DNA of 10,513 bases from CAYYOS01 sp964473355 (GTDB lineage: Bacteria > Pseudomonadota > Gammaproteobacteria > Burkholderiales > REEB80), in contig CAYYOS010000088.1 in assembly GCA_964473355.1 (NCBI GenBank), positions 1-10,513 of the forward strand. Reading direction: 5' to 3'. The position numbers were made by a program, and so were the translations under genes. Positions 1 through 7,425 of this stretch are shown here, in pieces (within the stretch, counting starts at the first letter, position 1; each line of letters opens with the position of its first letter). Below the pieces are notes generated by a model. The model was not told where the DNA came from. It searched no databases and worked only from the letters and a program-made list of their open reading frames with translations.

Positions 1-2
1 GA

Positions 3-914
3 TATATGTATATTCACGCGTTAAACCCAAAGACTGGCGATGAGAAATGGACTTTCTACGCAGGGCAGGGCGCTTCCTCCATGACGCCCTTGTACTACAA
101 CAATAATTTATATTGGGTGGATGGGCAGAGCCAAGTATGGGCCATTAATGCCGGCACCGGATTGCCAGTCGCGCCCTTTATGGATGGTTATGGTTTCCCT
201 ATTCTTAATCTTGGCGGCGGATTCAACAGCACTTCTTCCCCCAACCTTTACACCGATCCAGCGGGACGCAAATTAATGGTGGTAGGTTTAGCCATGCCCA
301 ACCGCATGGTAGCGGTGGACCTTGCGACAGCCGGTATAGTCTGGACGCAACCGCTGACAGGATACGCGACGAGTCTCGCGGGTTTCGCGGCGTCATCCCC
401 AGCGGTGGATCAGACTACTGGAACAATATTGGGAACCGCGATAATCAATGCGAATGTTGCGCTTAACACTTCGCAAGTTTTGGTCTTCGCGCTTAACGGC
501 ACTACCGGCGCGCTACGTTGGGTCCATACCATGGACCCGGGCCCTGCCCCTAGCGGTTTCGTATCACCCACCCCCATGGTTGCAAATAACAAAGTCTACG
601 TTAGCAACCCCACCGCCAATCAAACGCTGGCGCTGAACTTAGCTACCGGCGCTACGTTATGGAAAACAGCGCTGGCGTCTTCTGGTGGCAATTATTCTTG
701 GGCCCCTGCGACTTTAGTTGAGTCAAAGCTTATTGTGCCGTCGGGCGGCAACTTATTAACTCTGGATGCAAATAGCGGTGCGGTGCTAAAAACCTACGCC
801 GTCGGTGGAGCGCACACTTTAAATCATGTGACGGTGCTGGGAAATACCGTATACGTTGGTAACGCTTTTGGTTGGGTTTTAGGAATTCCATTAAGTAGTG
901 TAACGGGTAGTTAG
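3..914 (+). CDS. PQQ-like beta-propeller repeat protein, 5' end cut by the window
   Basis: The reading frame is open to the window edge, so the true start and any signal peptide lie upstream; the first visible ATG is at 6. Counting from it, 302 residues show repeated PQQ/BamB-type blade motifs of the form A-x-D/N-x-x-T/S-G-x-x-x-W: ALNPKTGDEKW (5-15), AINAGTGLPV (46-55), AVDLATAGIVW (103-113), ALNGTTGALRW (162-172), ALNLATGATLW (209-219) and TLDANSGAVL (252-261), each preceded by a hydrophobic strand such as KVYVS or TVYVG. Such proteins are usually periplasmic or outer-membrane associated, either as quinoprotein dehydrogenases or as non-enzymatic scaffolds. The visible part has no cysteine, so neither the vicinal disulfide of PQQ alcohol dehydrogenases nor a CxxCH heme site is present here; the missing N-terminus could change that. 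It ends 81 bases before the start of a di-heme peroxidase on the same strand. The fold is well supported; enzyme activity is not. Confidence 0.85.
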   Translation, partial: YMYIHALNPKTGDEKWTFYAGQGASSMTPLYYNNNLYWVDGQSQVWAINAGTGLPVAPFMDGYGFPILNLGGGFNSTSSPNLYTDPAGRKLMVVGLAMPNRMVAVDLATAGIVWTQPLTGYATSLAGFAASSPAVDQTTGTILGTAIINANVALNTSQVLVFALNGTTGALRWVHTMDPGPAPSGFVSPTPMVANNKVYVSNPTANQTLALNLATGATLWKTALASSGGNYSWAPATLVESKLIVPSGGNLLTLDANSGAVLKTYAVGGAHTLNHVTVLGNTVYVGNAFGWVLGIPLSSVTGS

Positions 915-962
915 TCAATTAAAAAAAGTAAGCCAATTTTGTCTGGCATGTCGTTCAATCCG

Positions 963-976
963 GGTTGCGTTCAACC
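963..976. repeat. Small inverted repeat ahead of the peroxidase gene
   Basis: GGTTG-CGTT-CAACC is a perfect 5-bp stem with a 4-base loop, ending seven bases before the ribosome binding site of the next gene. It could be a weak mRNA hairpin in the leader of the peroxidase gene; no T-run follows it, so it is not a terminator. It may be chance. Confidence 0.3.
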
Positions 977-982
977 GCCGAT

Positions 983-988
983 GAGGAG
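983..988 (+). promoter_or_regulatory. Ribosome binding site that decides the peroxidase start
   Basis: GAGGAG lies seven bases before the ATG at 996. The frame is open further upstream with ATGs at 939, 948 and 981, but starting at 996 gives an immediate signal peptide (MRIIVSKGLAILCAIA...), whereas the earlier starts would put a 5 to 19 residue polar extension in front of it. The 981 ATG overlaps the binding site itself. Confidence 0.75.
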
Positions 989-995
989 AGAGAAA

Positions 996-3155
996 ATGAG
1001 AATAATTGTTTCTAAGGGGCTGGCAATACTATGCGCTATTGCATTTTCGATTAGCGTGTTTGCCGCATTTGCTGCCACACCCAATCCCAGCTTATCACTA
1101 AAAAATGAACCTATACCCGAACCACCGGATTTGATGACTCAGTACGTAGCTAATAAGCCGGCTTTAATCGCCCTTGGCAAAGCGCTTTTTTGGGACATGC
1201 AAGTGGGCAGTGACGGTATTCAAGCCTGCGCAAGTTGCCACTTCCAGGCGGGCGCAGATAGCCGTACGAAAAATCAGATGAATCCGGGATTTCTGCGTTC
1301 CGCAGTCGATACCACGCCTAATCCGGACAATACCTTCACCAATGGCAAAGGGCCCAACTATCAATTGAAAGTTGGCGATTTTCCCTTTCATAAATTGCAA
1401 GACCCGCTTAACCGTAAGTCCACGGTCGTTTCTAGCACTAACGATGTATTAAGTTCGCAGGGCATAGCGTTGCGTCAATTCGAGCGCAACAGCTTGGGTT
1501 GCAACAACCTGATGACTTACCTCCCAGACGACGTATTTAAGGTAGCAGGCACGAATACACGGCGGGTCGAGCCGCGCCAATCGCCCACTGTCATCAATGC
1601 GGTCTTTAATCACCGTAACTTTTGGGACGGTAGAGCTCAGAACATTTTTAATGGCGTCAATCATCGCGGTACTTTCGATAGCGAAGCGCATCTCTACAAG
1701 CTACCTGCAAATCTGGTCGGTCAGCCTATTCTCACCAAAGTACAAATCGAGCAAGCTAGCCTTGCTTCTCAAGCTACGGCGCCTCCTCCCAGCGACCTTG
1801 AGATGAGCGCGGTGGGCCGGCCTTTTTTAAAAATCGCGAAAAAATTGACAAACTGCCGGCCGTTGGCCAAACAACTGGTACATCCTGATGACAGTGTCCT
1901 AGGCAGCATAAGCTGGTATAACACCTTGGATCGCAATGGAAAACCCACGCCGGGGATTAAAAAGACTAGTTATTACCAAATGATCCACGAAGCGTTTCGG
2001 CCGGAGTGGTGGAATACGACCTATAAAATTCAGGTAAACAGCGACCGCACTGAGCAAATTGTAGACAGGAATGTATTTGGACCCAACGTTTATCAGCTGG
2101 AAGAATATAATTTTTCGATGTTCTTTGGTCTGGCGGTGCAAGCTTACCAAGCTACGCTGGTATCTGACGATACGCCTTGGGATCGGTTTAACAAATGCGC
2201 CACCACCGATTCGGCCTGTCAGACCGCGGCGCTCTCAGCTGATCAACGCGCGGGCGCTGATTTGTTTTTTTCCCCGCGAACGCGCTGCGCCAATTGTCAT
2301 CGGGGCTCAGCGCTGACCGATGCCTCCATATCCCAAATAATTGGTTTTGTAAAAACCAGTTCGGGAAATGTCGTCTCCAACACTAAACCCTTGGGGCTCA
2401 CCCGTTTTCGTTCGATTGAAACCTATAACAAGGATAGCAGCGGAAATCTTGTCGTTAAGCAACGGCAGCTACAATTAACCGATACCGGCTTCAATAACAT
2501 CGGTGTGCGATCTGCGCTGGAAGACCTGGGTATCGGCGGGAAATTCGACGCCGGCCCCTCAGGCGTGGATATTTCCATTGCGCGACGATGCACGGCAGCA
2601 AATTGCGGTATACCAACGACGGGTTTCGAGTGCTTTTCCGCAGCGCCGGTCTTAGCGGTGGATGGGGCCTTCAAAATCCCCGGCCTACGTAATGTCGCCC
2701 TAACTGCCCCCTATTTTCACCATGGCGGCGCCTCAACATTAAGTGAAGCGCTGGATTTCTACCTTCGAGGCGGCGATGTTAACCCGGCGGATGTATGGAA
2801 TGCTACGAGAACCGCCAGCAGCAAGATGTTTCCGTTAGTTACCTTGGCCACAGCCAATTTTGACATCACATCCGACCCGGTGTGTACGCCCAATGTAGCC
2901 GTGGCATCGACACCGATTACCACCACTGAAAAAAATCAGCTGCTATCGTTCTTGCAAGCTTTAACTGACGATCGGGTGCGTACTCGTAAAGCCCCATTTG
3001 ACCACCCGCAGCTATTTGTACCCAACGGTCACCCCGGAGGAACAACGTCGGTAACCAATGACGGTACGGGCTACGCCACAGATAGCCTACTGGAGATCCC
3101 CATGACAGGTCGTACCGGGGGAGTGGCTTTAACGCCATTTAAACCATTACCTTAA
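996..3155 (+). CDS. Exported large di-heme cytochrome c peroxidase/MauG family protein
   Basis: This 719-residue protein (start at 996) opens with a Sec signal peptide: basic MRIIVSK, a hydrophobic core, then AAFAA near residue 27. Two c-type heme sites are visible, CASCH (78-82) and CANCH (431-435). Other family hallmarks are NHRNFWDGRAQ (around 206-215) and FKIPGLRNVALTAPYFHHGG (559-578), followed by LSEALDFYLRGG. Family members reduce H2O2 using electrons from small cytochromes, or oxidise protein or small-molecule substrates as MauG does, in the periplasm or at the cell surface. Ordinary bacterial peroxidases are about 330-360 residues with hemes roughly 150 residues apart; here they are about 353 apart, so a long region is inserted, and several extra cysteines suggest disulfides. 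It recalls the surface-associated peroxidase-like cytochrome of Methylococcus capsulatus in size and type, but that is from memory. It follows the propeller gene and is closed by a terminator, so the two may be co-transcribed. Substrate unknown. Confidence 0.88.
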   Translation: MRIIVSKGLAILCAIAFSISVFAAFAATPNPSLSLKNEPIPEPPDLMTQYVANKPALIALGKALFWDMQVGSDGIQACASCHFQAGADSRTKNQMNPGFLRSAVDTTPNPDNTFTNGKGPNYQLKVGDFPFHKLQDPLNRKSTVVSSTNDVLSSQGIALRQFERNSLGCNNLMTYLPDDVFKVAGTNTRRVEPRQSPTVINAVFNHRNFWDGRAQNIFNGVNHRGTFDSEAHLYKLPANLVGQPILTKVQIEQASLASQATAPPPSDLEMSAVGRPFLKIAKKLTNCRPLAKQLVHPDDSVLGSISWYNTLDRNGKPTPGIKKTSYYQMIHEAFRPEWWNTTYKIQVNSDRTEQIVDRNVFGPNVYQLEEYNFSMFFGLAVQAYQATLVSDDTPWDRFNKCATTDSACQTAALSADQRAGADLFFSPRTRCANCHRGSALTDASISQIIGFVKTSSGNVVSNTKPLGLTRFRSIETYNKDSSGNLVVKQRQLQLTDTGFNNIGVRSALEDLGIGGKFDAGPSGVDISIARRCTAANCGIPTTGFECFSAAPVLAVDGAFKIPGLRNVALTAPYFHHGGASTLSEALDFYLRGGDVNPADVWNATRTASSKMFPLVTLATANFDITSDPVCTPNVAVASTPITTTEKNQLLSFLQALTDDRVRTRKAPFDHPQLFVPNGHPGGTTSVTNDGTGYATDSLLEIPMTGRTGGVALTPFKPLP

Positions 3156-3170
3156 GCTCATTTTGCTAGG

Positions 3171-3202
3171 ACAAAGGCCCGCGTCAGCGGGCTTTTGTTT
3201 TG
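3171..3202 (+). terminator. Rho-independent terminator after the peroxidase gene
   Basis: A 12-bp stem (3171-3182 with 3187-3198, one G-T wobble, core GCCCGC/GCGGGC) closes a GTCA loop. Its 3' arm runs into TTTTGTTTT, so the U-tract partly overlaps the stem. It starts 15 bases after the peroxidase stop codon and separates that unit from recA. Confidence 0.85.
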
Positions 3203-3241
3203 GAGTAATGCGTGCACAATGAAGCTGTCACGAATCCATTT

Positions 3242-3298
3242 TTTACTGTGTAAATAAAGCTGGAGTAAGTTTCATGACGAGCCAGTTTATGCCATAAT
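3242..3298 (+). promoter_or_regulatory. Candidate recA promoter region, no complete LexA box
   Basis: The region upstream of recA holds CATAAT (3293-3298) as a possible -10 with only a poor -35 (GTTTCA, 3269-3274, 18-base spacer). TACTGT (3244-3249) matches one half of an E. coli type SOS box, but the partner half ACAGTA is absent at the expected spacing. It overlaps a perfect small inverted repeat, TTTAC-TGT-GTAAA (3242-3254). The promoter assignment is weak. Confidence 0.3.
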
Positions 3299-3325
3299 CA
3301 CCGGTTACTTTCAGAGGATCAAACT

Positions 3326-4351
3326 ATGGATGACAACAAAGGTAAGGCGCTGGCCGCGGCGCTGTCGCAAATTGAAAAACAGTTTGGTAAGGGCTCGATT
3401 ATGCGTTTGGGCGACAGCGAAGTGGTGCGCGATATCGATGTCGTTTCCACGGGTTCCTTGGGTCTAGACATCGCCTTGGGCGTAGGTGGATTGCCGCGGG
3501 GCCGGGTTATTGAGATTTATGGCCCGGAATCTTCCGGCAAAACGACGCTTACCTTACAAGTTATCGCAGAAATGCAAAAATTGAATGGCACGGCTGCCTT
3601 TATTGACGCCGAGCATGCGCTTGATCCGCAATACGCGCAAAAGTTGGGGGTGAATGTTCAGGATTTACTGATCTCGCAGCCGGATACCGGTGAGCAGGCT
3701 TTGGAAATTACCGATATGCTAGTGCGTTCCGGCTCCATCGATATTATCGTCATTGATTCCGTGGCCGCGCTTACCCCTAAAGCGGAGATTGAAGGCGAGA
3801 TGGGTGATTCCCATATGGGTTTGCAAGCTCGCCTGATGTCGCAAGCGCTACGAAAACTCACCGCCAACATCAAGCGCTCCAACACACTGGTCATTTTCAT
3901 TAATCAAATCCGCATGAAAATCGGTGTCATGTTTGGCAACCCCGAAACTACCACTGGGGGCAACGCCCTAAAATTTTATGCTTCGGTGCGCTTAGACATT
4001 CGGCGCACGGGCTCAATTAAAAAAGGTGATGAGGTTATCGGTTCTGAAACTCGAGTCAAGGTTGTAAAAAATAAAGTGGCCCCACCTTTTAAACAAGCCG
4101 AGTTCGATATTCTGTATGGCGAAGGGATCTCTCGCCACGGCGAGGTGATTGAGCTGGGTGTATTGCACAAGTTAATTGATAAAGCCGGCGCTTGGTATTC
4201 TTATCAGGGAGATCGCATCGGTCAAGGTAAGGACAACGCCCGCGAATACTTAAAAGAGCACCCAGAAATTTCCCAAGAAATTGAAGCCAAAATTCGCGCC
4301 AGTGTCGGGGTAATGGGCAGCGCCGAATCGTTGGTTGAAGAAGAAGCTTAA
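3326..4351 (+). CDS. recA: RecA recombinase
   Basis: RecA is the ATP-dependent strand-exchange protein of homologous recombination and the co-protease that triggers LexA self-cleavage. The 341-residue length is usual. Visible features in order: N-terminal oligomerisation region (KALAAALSQIEKQFGKGSIMRLG), Walker A GPESSGKTT (66-74), the EHALDPQYAQKLGV stretch (96-109), Walker B IIVIDSV (140-146), loop L1 around EGEMGDSHMGLQAR (156-169), FINQIR with the ATP-sensing Gln194, loop L2 (about 195-210, GNPETTTGGNALKF following), and an acidic C-terminal tail ending in EEEA. No intein or frameshift is seen. The start at 3326 has AGAGGA seven bases upstream. The adjoining recX gene begins within its last codons. 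The identification is certain; SOS control is not evident from the upstream sequence. Confidence 0.99.
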   Translation: MDDNKGKALAAALSQIEKQFGKGSIMRLGDSEVVRDIDVVSTGSLGLDIALGVGGLPRGRVIEIYGPESSGKTTLTLQVIAEMQKLNGTAAFIDAEHALDPQYAQKLGVNVQDLLISQPDTGEQALEITDMLVRSGSIDIIVIDSVAALTPKAEIEGEMGDSHMGLQARLMSQALRKLTANIKRSNTLVIFINQIRMKIGVMFGNPETTTGGNALKFYASVRLDIRRTGSIKKGDEVIGSETRVKVVKNKVAPPFKQAEFDILYGEGISRHGEVIELGVLHKLIDKAGAWYSYQGDRIGQGKDNAREYLKEHPEISQEIEAKIRASVGVMGSAESLVEEEA

Positions 4352-4799
4352 ATCCGCTTTAGAGGAGCGGGCTCTCGGGTATCTTGTTCGCCGGGAATAT
4401 TCCCGCGAGGAGTTAAGACAAAAACTCTTGCCCTTTGCTAGTGAGGACGAGCCGCTAGATTCACTTTTGGATAAGCTAACCGCGAAAGGTTTTCTTTCCG
4501 ATAGCCGCTATACCCAGCAAATTATTTTTGTGCGCCAGAAAAAATTTGGCTTGCTGCGAATTCACCATGAACTTCGCGACAAAGGCGTTGCCCCAGCATT
4601 GATAGACGAGGCTTTGCTTGAATTACGTGGCAGCGAAGCATCTCGTGCCCTTAGTGTCTGGCAACGCAAGTTCGGTACCTTACCAACCGATTCTAAAGAA
4701 CGCGCCAAGCACTTTCGCTTCATGCAAAGCCGCGGGTTTGCGATCGAAACCATACAGGCGGTTTTACAGCAAGTGGCAGAGAGTGAAAAGCTAGATTAA
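4335..4799 (+). CDS. recX: Regulatory protein RecX
   Basis: RecX binds RecA filaments and limits RecA ATPase, strand exchange and co-protease activity. The 154-residue product is close to E. coli RecX (166) and consists of the expected small three-helix repeats: LKSALEERALGYLVRREYSREELRQKLL (about 5-32), then LLDKLTAKGFLSDSRYTQQIIFVRQKKFGLLRIHHELRDKGV (about 44-85), and a third ending in HFRFMQSRGFAIETIQAVLQQV. The start is unusual: an in-frame TAA at 4311-4313 leaves the TTG at 4335 as the first possible start, inside recA and overlapping it by 17 bases. No clear ribosome binding site precedes it, which suggests translational coupling to recA termination. The product is probably made at a lower level than RecA. 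It stops 11 bases before alaS. Confidence 0.95.
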   Translation: MKKKLKSALEERALGYLVRREYSREELRQKLLPFASEDEPLDSLLDKLTAKGFLSDSRYTQQIIFVRQKKFGLLRIHHELRDKGVAPALIDEALLELRGSEASRALSVWQRKFGTLPTDSKERAKHFRFMQSRGFAIETIQAVLQQVAESEKLD

Positions 4800-4810
4800 G
4801 ATGACTAACT

Positions 4811-7387
4811 ATGAAATCCGATGAAATACGACAGCAGTTCCTAGATTATTTTCACAAAAACGACCACACCATTGTGCCGTCCAGCCCACTGGTACCCGGT
4901 AATGACCCAACCTTGTTGTTTACGAATGCCGGCATGGTGCAGTTTAAGGACGTTTTTTTGGGCAGGGAATCGCGTCCTTTTGTGCGCGCCGTGAGCAGCC
5001 AACGGTGCGTACGCGCCGGGGGCAAACATAACGATTTGGAAAATGTCGGTTACACCGCGCGTCATCATACGTTTTTCGAAATGTTGGGAAACTTCAGCTT
5101 TGGAGACTATTTTAAAAAAGACGCCATTCATTTCGCCTGGGAATTCTTGACGCAGAAATTAAAGTTATCTCCTGAAAAACTGTGGGTGACCGTCTTTCAT
5201 GAAGATGACGAAGCCGCGCAAATCTGGCAAAACGATATCCATGTAAATCCCGAGCGTATTGTGCGCATTGCCGGTTCCGACAACTTCTGGCAAATGGGTG
5301 ATACCGGGCCTTGTGGTCCATGTAGCGAAATATTTTATGATCACGGAGCAAACGTAGCCGGCGGTCCCCCGGGAAGCGCTAACGCGGACGGCGATCGCTA
5401 CATAGAAATTTGGAACCTGGTTTTTATGCAATATAACCGTGACGAAAAAGGCGTGCTGCACCCCCTACCGCGTCCCTCGGTAGATACGGGCATGGGCTTG
5501 GAACGCATGGCCGCTGTGATGCAACAGGTGCATAGCAACTACGACATTGATTTATTTCAAGGCTTAATCCAAGCTGCTGCGCGCGTTACCGGTAGCAAAA
5601 CACCTACCGATAATTCCCTTAAGGTGATTGCTGATCATATACGGGCTTGCAGTTTTTTAATTAGCGACGGTGTCGTCCCTGCAAATGAGGGGCGAGGCTA
5701 CGTGTTGCGCCGGATTATTCGCCGAGCTATACGTCACGGCTATAAGCTAGGCCAGAAAAAACCTTTTTTTCATCTCTTGGTTGCGGACTGCGCCAAAGTC
5801 ATGGGCGGCGCTTACCCCGAGCTCATCGCCGCTACGCCACAAGTGGAGGCGGTCTTAAAACAAGAAGAAGAGCGTTTCGCTGAAACCTTGGAAAACGGTA
5901 TGAGCGTCCTGGAATCCGCGATGCGCGGCGGTGATCCGATTCTTGATGGTGAAACCGTTTTTCGGCTTTATGATACTTACGGCTTCCCTTTAGATTTAAC
6001 CGCAGACATTGCACGCGAGCGTGGCTTTAGTGTCGACTTCGCCGGATTCGAGCACGCGATGAGTTTGCAACGCGAACGCGCGCGGGCCGCCTCTCGGTTT
6101 TCCATGCAAGAAGCGGTCAAGTTTAGCGGCCAGCCCACGCAATTTTTTGGCTACGAAACCTTGCAAAAGCCCGGNNNNNNNNNNAGTCAAGTTCCCTCGA
6201 TTGAGGCGGGTGCACAAGCGGTGATCGTGTTGGATGAAACACCGTTTTATGCCGAATCGGGCGGGCAGGTAGGCGATAGCGGTTTGCTTAGCTCTGGTCG
6301 CGGTCAATTTCTCGTAGAGAACACCCAAAAAATTCAAGCCGAAGTTTTTGGTCACCACGGCTTACTGCAAACAGGCCGTTTATCGGTCGGCGACATCGTT
6401 AATGGAGAAGTAAACGCCATAGCGCGACAAAATGCCGCTAACAACCATTCCGCAACACACTTACTGCATGCGGCCCTGCGCCAGATCTTAGGCTCGCACG
6501 TCACGCAAAAAGGTTCACTGGTGGACGCCACGCGTACGCGTTTTGATTTCTCCCATCCCAGCCCGCTTACGCCAGGGCAAATTCAGGATGTGGAAAAATT
6601 GGTCAACCGAGAAATCCGCGGCAATCATGAAGTTGAAACCCGCCTTATGAAGCCGGCGGAAGCGATAAAAGCCGGAGCACTCGCCCTGTTTGGCGAAAAG
6701 TACGGCGACGAAGTGCGAGTTATTGGCATGGGAGAATTCTCTACGGAACTTTGTGGTGGTACTCACGTATCTCGTATAGGAGAAATCGGATTTTTTAAAA
6801 TTATTTTAGAGACCGGGATTGCGGCAGGGGTGCGCCGCATCGAGGCGGTAACCGGCGAGGCGGCGTTGGCCTATATTCAACAACAACAGCAGCAACTGCA
6901 AGAAATCGCGGGCGCATTGAAAGTGCAACCGCAGGAGGCGGTGATAAAGCTGGGACAAGTGATGCAAAATGTACGCGCCTTAGAGAAGGAATTGGGGCGT
7001 CTGAAAAGTAAGCTGGCAACCAATCAGGGGAGTGATCTCATCAGCCAAGCCATCTCTGTGGGTGAGAGCAAACTTTTGATCGCCACCTTGGAAGGAGCCG
7101 ATCAAAACGCCTTACGCGAAACCCTGGATAAAGTTAAGGATAATCTAAAATCCTGCGTCGCCGTGTTAGCCGCCGTGGAGGGCGAACGGGTTTCGCTAGT
7201 GGCCGGGGTCAGTAATGATTTAACCCAAAAAATAAAGGCCGGTGAGTTGGTTAATTTTGTCGCGCAACAAGTCGGGGGTAAAGGCGGTGGGCGGCCGGAT
7301 ATGGCGCAGGCTGGGGGAACTCAGCCGGAGAAACTCGGCGGGGCATTGGAAACGATTGCCCCGTGGGTGGAACAGCGTTTGCGATAA
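4811..7387 (+). CDS. alaS: Alanine-tRNA ligase, interrupted by a 10-N assembly gap
   Basis: AlaS charges tRNA-Ala with alanine and hydrolyses mischarged Ser- or Gly-tRNA-Ala. The frame gives 858 positions, four of them unresolved (E. coli AlaS is about 876). The class II aminoacylation core is intact: SQRCVRAGGKHNDLENVGY (63-81), RHHTFFEMLGNFSFGDYF (84-101), GDTGPCGPCSEIFYD (163-177) and DTGMGLERM (225-233), then the tRNA-recognition helices (IADHIRACSF to RRAIRHG, 273-309). The editing domain carries its zinc ligands in HSATH (nominal 546-550) and CGGTH (648-652). The C-terminal DHHA1/C-Ala domain ends with GGKGGGRPDMAQAGG (822-836). A short glutamine run (690-695) lies in the linker. Ten Ns (6175-6184) fall between the tRNA-binding and editing domains; the frame continues across them, but a few residues appear to be missing. 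The gene follows recX by 11 bases with only a weak ribosome binding site, so it is probably co-transcribed with recA-recX. Confidence 0.98.
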   Translation: MKSDEIRQQFLDYFHKNDHTIVPSSPLVPGNDPTLLFTNAGMVQFKDVFLGRESRPFVRAVSSQRCVRAGGKHNDLENVGYTARHHTFFEMLGNFSFGDYFKKDAIHFAWEFLTQKLKLSPEKLWVTVFHEDDEAAQIWQNDIHVNPERIVRIAGSDNFWQMGDTGPCGPCSEIFYDHGANVAGGPPGSANADGDRYIEIWNLVFMQYNRDEKGVLHPLPRPSVDTGMGLERMAAVMQQVHSNYDIDLFQGLIQAAARVTGSKTPTDNSLKVIADHIRACSFLISDGVVPANEGRGYVLRRIIRRAIRHGYKLGQKKPFFHLLVADCAKVMGGAYPELIAATPQVEAVLKQEEERFAETLENGMSVLESAMRGGDPILDGETVFRLYDTYGFPLDLTADIARERGFSVDFAGFEHAMSLQRERARAASRFSMQEAVKFSGQPTQFFGYETLQKPXXXXSQVPSIEAGAQAVIVLDETPFYAESGGQVGDSGLLSSGRGQFLVENTQKIQAEVFGHHGLLQTGRLSVGDIVNGEVNAIARQNAANNHSATHLLHAALRQILGSHVTQKGSLVDATRTRFDFSHPSPLTPGQIQDVEKLVNREIRGNHEVETRLMKPAEAIKAGALALFGEKYGDEVRVIGMGEFSTELCGGTHVSRIGEIGFFKIILETGIAAGVRRIEAVTGEAALAYIQQQQQQLQEIAGALKVQPQEAVIKLGQVMQNVRALEKELGRLKSKLATNQGSDLISQAISVGESKLLIATLEGADQNALRETLDKVKDNLKSCVAVLAAVEGERVSLVAGVSNDLTQKIKAGELVNFVAQQVGGKGGGRPDMAQAGGTQPEKLGGALETIAPWVEQRLR
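6175..6184. other. Run of ten N (assembly gap) inside alaS
   Basis: Ten undetermined bases interrupt the alaS reading frame after YETLQKPG and before SQVPSIEAG. A round ten-N run in an otherwise clean coding sequence is typical of a placeholder scaffold gap, so the true length is unknown. Confidence 0.97.
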
Positions 7388-7425
7388 ACCTGTCGCCGAA
7401 TGAAATTAAAGGCGCCGCCAATTAG

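Noticed and set aside
1899..2150. Minus-strand open frame of 83 residues within the peroxidase gene
   Set aside because: It lies wholly inside a well-supported coding region, has no ribosome binding site and resembles nothing; the same applies to the other antisense frames inside genes across the window.
2583..2640. Cysteine pairs RRCTAANCG and GFECF as a third heme site in the peroxidase
   Set aside because: No CxxCH pattern is formed; the spacing and lack of a following histidine rule out a standard c-type heme site.
5996..6358. Minus-strand open frame of 120 residues inside alaS
   Set aside because: It is antisense to a certain gene and runs across the N gap, which artificially extends it.
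6878..6901. CAA/CAG run in alaS as an unstable repeat or phase-variable tract
   Set aside because: Only six glutamine codons with mixed CAA and CAG, in a linker that tolerates them; in-frame changes would not switch the gene.
7388..7425. Terminator between alaS and the convergent small gene
   Set aside because: Only a 4-bp CGCC/GGCG pairing could be found and no T-run follows on either strand.
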